Assembly (NCBI RefSeq): GCF_949987535.1
Contig: NC_080081.1
Coordinates: 34,264,428-34,328,427, forward strand
Source: Balaenoptera acutorostrata
Taxonomy: Eukaryota > Chordata > Mammalia > Artiodactyla > Balaenopteridae
Direction: 5' to 3'
Length of the DNA: 64,000 bases
Positions 56,816 through 64,000 of the stretch are shown here, piece by piece (position 1 is the stretch's first letter; each line of letters opens with the position of its first letter). Under the pieces are notes generated by a model that did not search any database, was not told the DNA's origin, and worked only from the letters and a program-made list of their open reading frames with translations. Position numbers and translations under genes: made by a program.

Positions 56816-59605
56816 CATCCTGTCTTTCCCACATCTCTAGTACACTAAGCCTTGGCTCTATCCTAACCCATTTCCATCCCCATCCTGAGTGATATCATTT
56901 CTCTGCCTTAGTAATCCACAGACACAGTAGATTAACACCTATTAATACCTATTAATACCTACTCTTAAATAGTACCTTGGGAATATTTAAGATAAAGTGG
57001 CAGAATATACCTCCTAAGTAAGATTTGCATTTTATCTGGAAAAAAAAAAAGCCTTAAACTAGAGAAAAAAATCTCTTGCTGTAGAATTTCACACCTGAAT
57101 AGAAAATACAGGAGATATTGTCTTAGACAAAGGAGATAAACTTGCCTTTCTGAAATTGTCTCCTTTTTCAGATTCTGTTGATTGTGTGACCTTGTCTGAC
57201 CCCAATCTTTAGCACATAGATCTTCTAGTTAATAATTTTAAGATTTTACCAAGCAGACACAAATATCTCAAATTCCAGAACATCATCTTCCGGGTAAAAG
57301 ATTAGTAATTTGATTAATTAAAAACTCAAAACAGGAAACAGTGCCAGTCTAGTTTCCTGCACAAAGGTAAATAACTGATGATAGACTCTGCCCTGGAACC
57401 AGACAGAGCCTCTATTTTGAATGCCTCTTTGCAGGACATTGGCAATATTGATTGACTCAACCTGCCTTCAATACTCATATGCTAAATGGATATCAGTTCA
57501 TTTGGAAGCCACAAAGACATAAGCAAGCTAAAATAACAAAGGCCTCCCTGTGGATTCAGATTTCCACACCCTTTGTGGGGCATACGTGCACACACACATA
57601 CAGACACACACACACACTGAATGTTACATAAGGTATTTCACTCTATGTATATCAATTAGAATTAAGAAAAGAGTTGAACTTCCAGGGTTATGAGGAGCTC
57701 TTTACTCACCAGCTCCATCAGTCATTGTCCAATCTCACAAATGGAATCACAAAAGCTTGTGAAGGCACAAGCACTCACCCTAAAGAGCTATATACTCTGT
57801 GTTAATATTCCAATTTTGAAAATTTTTTAGATGACACATTTTAAGATTGCCTTGCAGGTAGAGTTTATGTTGAAGCCCTCTGGCATCTCCTAACAAAATT
57901 TATATCACTTGTCACTTATTATTGTACATCAGAAAAGTCTGAAAATTTCAGGAGTAGGCATTTTAAAATGTAGTTTATAATATGCAGGCAACAAACTCTA
58001 ACTGGGTAAAAGTGTTTTTAAAAATTCTATAAATTAATGACACACTTGAGTATAAAAATGTAGACTTCAATTGTCTGCCTTATGCCAAAAACAAGTTTTC
58101 TGGAACTTAAGATATATAGCATGATTTTTAAAAATAAAATTTTTGCTAGAAAGCAAGTATTATATATTTTGATCATCTTTGGAAAAATAAGAAGTGTCAC
58201 TTATCAATTCAGCTGTTTTTCAAGCGATGCTTAATTGAAGAAACTTAAAATGTATTGCTGATGACTGAAGGAAATCAGATTGACTTCTTAGAAAGTTGAT
58301 TGGGAGCTTGGAAGTATTACAAAGCAATAATGTTACACATGTACCCAGCTAATGCAATGAACAAGTTCTAATTCACTGGGCTCCATTATTCTGTATATGC
58401 CCAAGGAAAGTGTAGACCCAGACTGCAGGAGGGAAGTTTGGAATATTGAGATTTGGAGGAGGAATCAGGCATGTGAGCCTTCTTCTGATTCCTGGCTGCA
58501 GTGATAAGGTCATCTCCCTCTCTCATCTCCCTCACCCATGTTTGGTGTGTCACAGCGATGTTTCTCACCTCATTAGGCAAATAAGCTGAAAAATAAAGAC
58601 CAAGGAGAGAGTGGTCTTTTCAGTTGCTCCATTTTGGAATGGCAACTCAAGGATGTTACCGTATTTCCTTGAGGGATATATGAAAGCCACAACCTGAACA
58701 ATTTCTTAATTGTTGGACCCTATACTGGGGAGCCTAGCCTCTCCCATCTCTGCTAACTGCTCACCTCCTCTCTGTGCTCTGAGTCTCCTCTCTACTAGGT
58801 TTTATTTTGTACAAAATATCACTTTTTTTGTCATATACCTCTGCCCCCGTTTACTATATTATCTGCTGTCCTTCACAGGGATACACTTAATTAGTTTACC
58901 AAAGGGAAATTCCTGGATAATTCAGATGACTTTCTATTATTTCACACCCAACAATCCACCCTTGTAAACAATATTTTCACAGCAATTCTGATTTGGAGTC
59001 ATTATAAGGTCTCCTGCTTATAAAAGCAGGGGACAGGAAAAGTTGACAGTTAAGGGACACTTGTCCAGGCACTTGATCCAAATGCCCTCGAGAAATTCTG
59101 ATTAGCTCAGCTTAACCTTTATGTTGAGTTTCTTGAGCCAGGTTTTTATCCCCAGTCCAGTAAACTCTGGTAGGGAATGGATAGGGCAAGACATTGGTTA
59201 AAACTAGATAATAGAAGCTGTTTTTGAAAAAGAATCTCTTTTAAATGGGCAGAGAAACAAAGACTTCAACTGGAATTCAACATTCAACTGGCCCAAATCC
59301 CATGCTCCCTCCATTCTATTATATCATAATGATTGTTTTTGGCTGACTGCTTTCTTGACTTGACAGGCACATCTTGGTGATTGCATTGGCTTTCATGGTT
59401 TTAACTACCATCTATACCCAGTTCTATATCTCGAGTGATGACCCCTTTCTGAATCTTAAACTTGAAACTAACTACCTGTTAGATAGAGTCATTGGGGTGT
59501 CCTAGAGATCGCATCAAACTGCACTTATAGAATTACTCTGAGAATGAGAACTAATTCACTTAAAGCATTGGGAACGTTGCCTGGAAGAGTAGATGTCAAT
59601 AAAAT
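56816..59605. other. Intergenic DNA with simple repeats
   Basis: No gene recognised. A 10 bp tandem (attaatacct-like) lies at 56936-56962 and a (CA)n stretch at 57588-57617. The remainder is unassigned. Confidence 0.5.
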
Positions 59606-59607
59606 GG

Positions 59608-59815
59608 AGTGTTTATTTTTACTGTTTCCATAACGAGGCTCATCACCCCATCCCTACCAAATCTATCCTTCTTTCTTATCCTCCCAGCTCAGGTAGCTCA
59701 CTGCCTCTCACCCAGCTGGCCACACCGGAACCCTGGGTGCCATGCTGAAGCCTTTCCTCTCTGGCATCCCACACATCCTACCAACTGTATCTACCAAATA
59801 TTTTTTGAATTTTTA
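59608..59815 (+). repeat. L2-type fragment, plus strand
   Basis: 'ctcaggtagctcactgcct', 'ccggaaccctgggtgccatg' and 'ccaactgtatctaccaaata' match the L2-type 3' region. The 79-codon frame at 59609-59848 reflects this repeat. Confidence 0.6.
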
Positions 59816-59902
59816 TGGTCTCAGGTATTACAATCAACGCTGTCCTAAAGGCCCAAAGGGAAAATGAACATTTCTGAGAAGAAAACAACAGTAGCAGCGA
59901 TA

Positions 59903-59962
59903 ATGCCATTGATAGCAGAGTCATGCCATTGATAGCAGAGTCGTGCCATTGACGGCAGAGAT
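59903..59962. repeat. Three-copy 20 bp tandem repeat
   Basis: Unit atgccattgatagcagagtc occurs at 59903-59922 and 59923-59942 with no difference. A third copy at 59943-59962 has a few changes (gtgccattgacggcagagat). Confidence 0.97.
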
Positions 59963-61615
59963 AAGGAATGCCGAGGTAACAAAGGGAGTGGAAGAAAGTC
60001 TGGCAGAACCAGGAAGGTGCTGAGTCAGCTCAGACAATGACTGAGACCGGGGGTCTGCAAGTGAAACTAGATGAGCGCAACCTGATCAAGCTCTGGATGC
60101 CCACAAGGAACATCCGACAACTGAACTCCAGCTCTCTGCATGCTCATGGAGGGCGGGGGGAGGGAGTGTTGACAATGTGGTACCTTAAAAAGGAGGTCCT
60201 GACTTTGAGACTCTTAATTTCATTTTCTTGTTATGATTTTCATTTTAGTATTAGAAACACCATCATACCTCATCCCTAGAATTATGCTGCCTCCCTTTAA
60301 TTGTTTGACCAAGTGTAGCAAAAGAAAACAAATGAAGTCTCTCTCAGTTCTGTTTCACACTGCTGGAACACTGTAATTTCATAAGGAACTTACCACATGC
60401 TAAATAGGAAGAAAGGAAAATGATTACAGAAATACAAACATCTTCATCACGATTATTTTTCTAAGTTATCGGGTTTTGACTCCACATTATGAATTTAGGA
60501 TTCAAAATACCAGTATAGCTTGCCTTCTCTCCCAACCACAGCCTGTCTCCTCTTGGGAGATGAAATCTTATCTTTCACCTGCCTAGGACCAGTCTCCCAG
60601 ACAAACTGAATCCTTTTAGGGTTTTTTTTTTTTTTTTTGGTTTAAGACAAAATTACAAATTCTAGGGAGACCACTCTGGGTGTCTCCATTCCTTTCTAGT
60701 TCCTGATCCACGATACCTGACCCTTCAGAGATAATAGCAGGAAGGTTCCTATGACTGATGCCACTGTACCACTGCTCTTCCCAGCTCAAGAAGAAAGCTA
60801 AATCTCCTCTCTACCTGAGACCTGACGCTCTGTAGGGCCTCATCAGTTTCCCTATTTTGAAATCTGTATCTAACACAGCCTTAATGTTGTAATATTCATG
60901 GAAACTAATTAAACCCTAAAATCACACTGATGCAGTATCTTCACAAACACCCCCAGGACCTGCAGTTAGATTACTTTCATGAAATCATTCTGCAGCAAAG
61001 TATATGTTAACAGTTGAAAGCAACCTTAGAAAACAGTTAGTCCAATGTACTCGTCCTAAAAATAAGAATTCTCAAATCCAGGAGGCTCAGCTAGTTCACC
61101 CCATCCCAGGATCTCCTCCTCTTACTAACCTTACTAACTCCTACCATTACTAACCGTATCTTTGGTGTCCAATACAGAGAGCTGTGAGCAACCCAGATCT
61201 GTTGATAGCTTACATCCCAGGCTCTTTCAAGTAACTTCCTTTCATCTTTTCCATTTTTAGAACCCTGTCTCTAAACACATTCTTACATCTAACTTTGTCT
61301 TTTACTTCTGGATCTTTATTTACACCTTGGACCCATTTCTCTAACATGACCCTTTTAATTTTATTTAGGTGTGGTTTTTGTCCTGGCACCTGGCCACTGC
61401 CCCGTTTGTTGATCCAAACCTTGTGTAAACCTGCTCTGCCATCCTAGTCAAGGCCCCTATGACACACTTGTTCATGTAATCCAGTAACTTCCAAATCTAA
61501 TTTCGGAAAGAGTCCTCTAAATTGATACATTTATTTGTGTATTTACTAAATGTGAGGGTGTACCACATTAAAGTTTTAATATCTGTTCATCTTGACCATG
61601 CTATTGATATTATCT
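59963..61615. other. Intergenic DNA
   Basis: No gene recognised. A poly-T run lies at 60621-60638. A piece around 61000-61100 may be a very old minus-strand MIR. Confidence 0.5.
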
Positions 61616-61617
61616 TT

Positions 61618-62500
61618 ATTTAAGAGTCAGTATTGCGTAGCAATTAAGAACACAGGCTCTGTGTGTTACAACGGGAAATATATATCAATATTTGTTCCTT
61701 TATCCTGGTTCCTGGTACAAGGCTTCTAAAACCCTTAAAATATCCGGAGTGATGAGTGTCTTTTGTATGAGATGACTGGTGGTTGGGGGACCCTAGATAG
61801 CTTGAAGATGGGGCCTGGTCACCAGAAAGAACAAGACATGATTAGAGAATCAAAACTTTCAGACCCATCCCCTATCTCCCTGGGTTAATGGCCAATGGCC
61901 AGTGATTTACTCAATCGTGCCTACATTATGAAACCTCCATAAAAATGTTTAAAAACAATTGAGATTCAGACAGTTTCCACATCAGTGAGCACGTTGAGGT
62001 GCTGGGAGGGTGGCATACTGGAAAAAGGCTTGGAATCTCGATGCCCCTTTCCCCATTCCTGGCCCTATTCACTCTTCCATTTGGTTGTTACTGAGTTATA
62101 TCCTTTATAATAAGCTGGTAATAGTAAGTAAAACCACTTTCTTAAGTTCTGTGAGCTGCTCTAGCAAATTATTGAACCTAGGGGCGGGGTCCTGGGAACC
62201 CCCAATTTTTGGCCAAGTCAGACAGAAATGTGGGTTAACTGGAACCCAGTGAGGTGAGGGAGGTCTGTGGGACTGAGCCTTTAAACCTATGAAGTCAGAC
62301 ACTAATCTGAGTAGTTAGTGTCGGAATTGGATTAAATTGTAGGATACCCAATTGGTGTACAGAGTTGGAGAATCAATTGGTATGAGGAAAAAGCCCACAC
62401 ATTTTGTGTCAGAGTGTTGTGAGTGAAGCCAGCTTATCCAGATTTCCAAGGTTCAAATCCAGATTTCACCAATTATCAGTTATGTGGCTGAACAGGGCCA
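61618..62500 (+). repeat. MIR split by an LTR insertion
   Basis: The MIR 5' part is at about 61620-61660 ('gcgtagcaattaagaaca', 'caggctctg'). Its continuation is at about 62430-62495 ('agccagcttatccagatt', 'ccaaggttcaaatcc', 'agttatgtggctgaac'). The two halves join in MIR order once the intervening 760 bp is set aside. Confidence 0.75.
61662..62415 (+). mobile_element. Ancient ERV-type solo LTR inserted in a MIR
   Basis: The block starts 'tgtgttacaacggg' and ends about 'ttttgtgtca', so it has TG...CA termini. Characteristic parts are 'tcctggttcctggtacaagg', 'gagtgatgagtgtctttt', 'tgaaacctccataaaaatgt', 'ctgagttatatcctttataa' followed by 'taagctgg' (polyadenylation region) and 'ttggagaatcaattggta'. 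I recognise this as an old mammalian LTR, ERVL-like by its features, but do not name the family. Insertion inside a MIR shows it is younger than that MIR. Confidence 0.7.
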
Positions 62501-64000
62501 GAGGAAGACATTTAGAGACCTAAACACTGAAAAAATTTAAATGCCCAATTCTAAGTGGGATTTCAAATAAAAACAATTCTAAACCAATAAAATAATCCTG
62601 AAGACCACTCCAATGCATTTAAGAAGGAAAAAAAAATAGATTTTTCTAATTATTTATCCTTAGATTTTTTCCTTGGATGGTACTATAAGCATGTGCTCAT
62701 TTTGCTTCCTGGGACTGAGGCTTCCAAAATAAGCCCTACTATTAAACACCACTTTGCAAAATATTTTTTTCATAGCCCACTCATTCCTATGCTCTGTACC
62801 CTCTTTATTTCTCACCAGCTTTGACCTTAGCTTTACCACCATTGTAGTTGGAGTCTTTCATGTATCCCACATACATTGGATATTTGTAACTCTGCTTCCC
62901 AGTATTTTGATCCTGGCCGTTGACCATGCCCTGGTTTTTCAAGAGCTAGGTTTTGTCTCTCTTATTAACTGCCAAGCCATCCTTGATTTTGTGTTTTTGA
63001 CTTCCATTTTAGAACTAAGAACTTATAGCAACAGTATTATTTAGCTTATGTTGGGCTAAATTTGAAAATCTACAACAAATCAAAGTGATGTCTTTGTAAA
63101 GTTAATACATTATTACAGCCTACTGATTAAGAATTTTGTGGCATGGACTTGCCAACCTGAAGATGCTTCCTGGATATTTAAGATATTATTGACTTCTAAG
63201 CTTCTGTTACCACATTAAGATGAAAATTGAATTTGGCATCTTTTGCTCTTGCTTGTTTCAGCTTTCTAAAATCCTTGTGGTAGCACTGGGACTGTCAAAT
63301 CTAGTCTCGCCCAACCTCCTCTTCCAGCTTTAATTAAGGAATAAGCCAATCAAACGCTTTCCCAGGAATCTGAATTTCTATGAAGTTACAAATGATGAAA
63401 TTTATTCCATTACCAGTTAGTAAAAGAAACTATCCATGAGTTCCTGACTGAGATCCCCAAAGCTGCATATAATTCCCTTCAATACTCAGTTTTAGTTGTT
63501 AAGCCTTTCCTTTGAGTATGAGTTCCCTAGTACCCTTTCCATAAAGCCCTTTTTGTTTTTCTTTCTGTCTCATACAACCAAAGAATTCTAACTGAAACAA
63601 AAAGTTTTTCATTAATTTTTACCATTGACATATCTCCTTCAAGTGTCAAAGCTATGCTTAATCTCCAAATGCCAACAAGCATTGAGAATAGTGTCACATT
63701 CAGAATAGGTCGATACATATCAACAAAGGTGACTTTGTAGTTATCGCAGGAGTCAAGTTTCAAGATCATTTCTATACTCTGCCTGTGTAATGTACACATA
63801 GGATATGATCAGAAGTCTCTTTGAGGATCCTTGTTTATAGATAATGTTGCATTCTTGGTTATATAAGCATTCATGCAATGATGGATTTATTAATACATGA
63901 TACACTGCAAGATTTGTTTCTATGCTTATGAAAGTCCTGTACCATCTATCTACAATATACCAGATTATATTGGTTTATTCTCCATAAGCACAGAAGCAAA
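62501..64000. other. Intergenic DNA to the window end
   Basis: No gene or clearly named repeat. The 96-codon plus frame at 62754-63044 is hydrophobic but has no recognised domain. The 90-codon minus frame at 63527-63799 is likewise unrecognised. Confidence 0.5.

Overview
This window looks like nuclear DNA from a mammal, most likely a cetacean (whale or dolphin). It holds three complete tRNA-derived SINEs of the cetacean CHR type, with the characteristic head and internal pol III A and B boxes, two long L1 LINEs of the cetartiodactyl type, and older repeats shared by placental mammals (MIR, L2, MLT1, MER5). I saw no BovB or Bov-A elements, which argues against a ruminant. The lineage call is inference from repeat content. 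I found no host protein-coding exons, no tRNA, rRNA or snRNA genes and no bacterial or viral operons: this reads as an AT-rich, gene-poor intergenic or large-intron region.

Layout: 1-24.3 kb is mostly old, diverged DNA with a CHR SINE near the left end, scattered MIR, L2 and old L1 pieces, a palindromic MITE-like element (6.6 kb), a local direct duplication (7.8 and 9.4 kb), a very clean hairpin (12.5 kb), a long minus-strand L2-type repeat (14.1-15.8 kb), a short L1 3' end with an inverted 5' segment (16.7 kb) and two LTR remnants (19.2 and 20.1 kb). The segment 24.3-39.0 kb is dominated by two same-strand L1 elements about 0.7 kb apart. L1-A (24315-31420) is full length, has an 11 bp target-site duplication and an open, apparently intact ORF1 of 297 codons, but its ORF2 carries at least seven lesions. 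L1-B (32169-38975) is older or more decayed. It is bounded by a 15 bp duplication, broken by two CHR SINEs with their own duplications, and ends in two L1 3' ends in series. The stretch 39-64 kb returns to old intergenic sequence with minus-strand L1, MER5-like, MaLR LTR, MIR and L2 pieces, several ERV-like LTRs and simple repeats.

The only protein-coding logic here belongs to the L1s: ORF1p (RNA-binding trimeric chaperone) and ORF2p (endonuclease plus reverse transcriptase), which in active elements also mobilise SINEs such as the three seen here. Neither L1 can encode a complete ORF2p as read. I did not find a new biological system. The items most worth a second look are the unexplained 240 bp duplication, the 22 bp-arm hairpin, the recurrent G-quadruplex motif in L1 3' ends, the open ORF1 in L1-A, the tandem L1 3' ends and the substrate for unequal recombination formed by the L1 pair.
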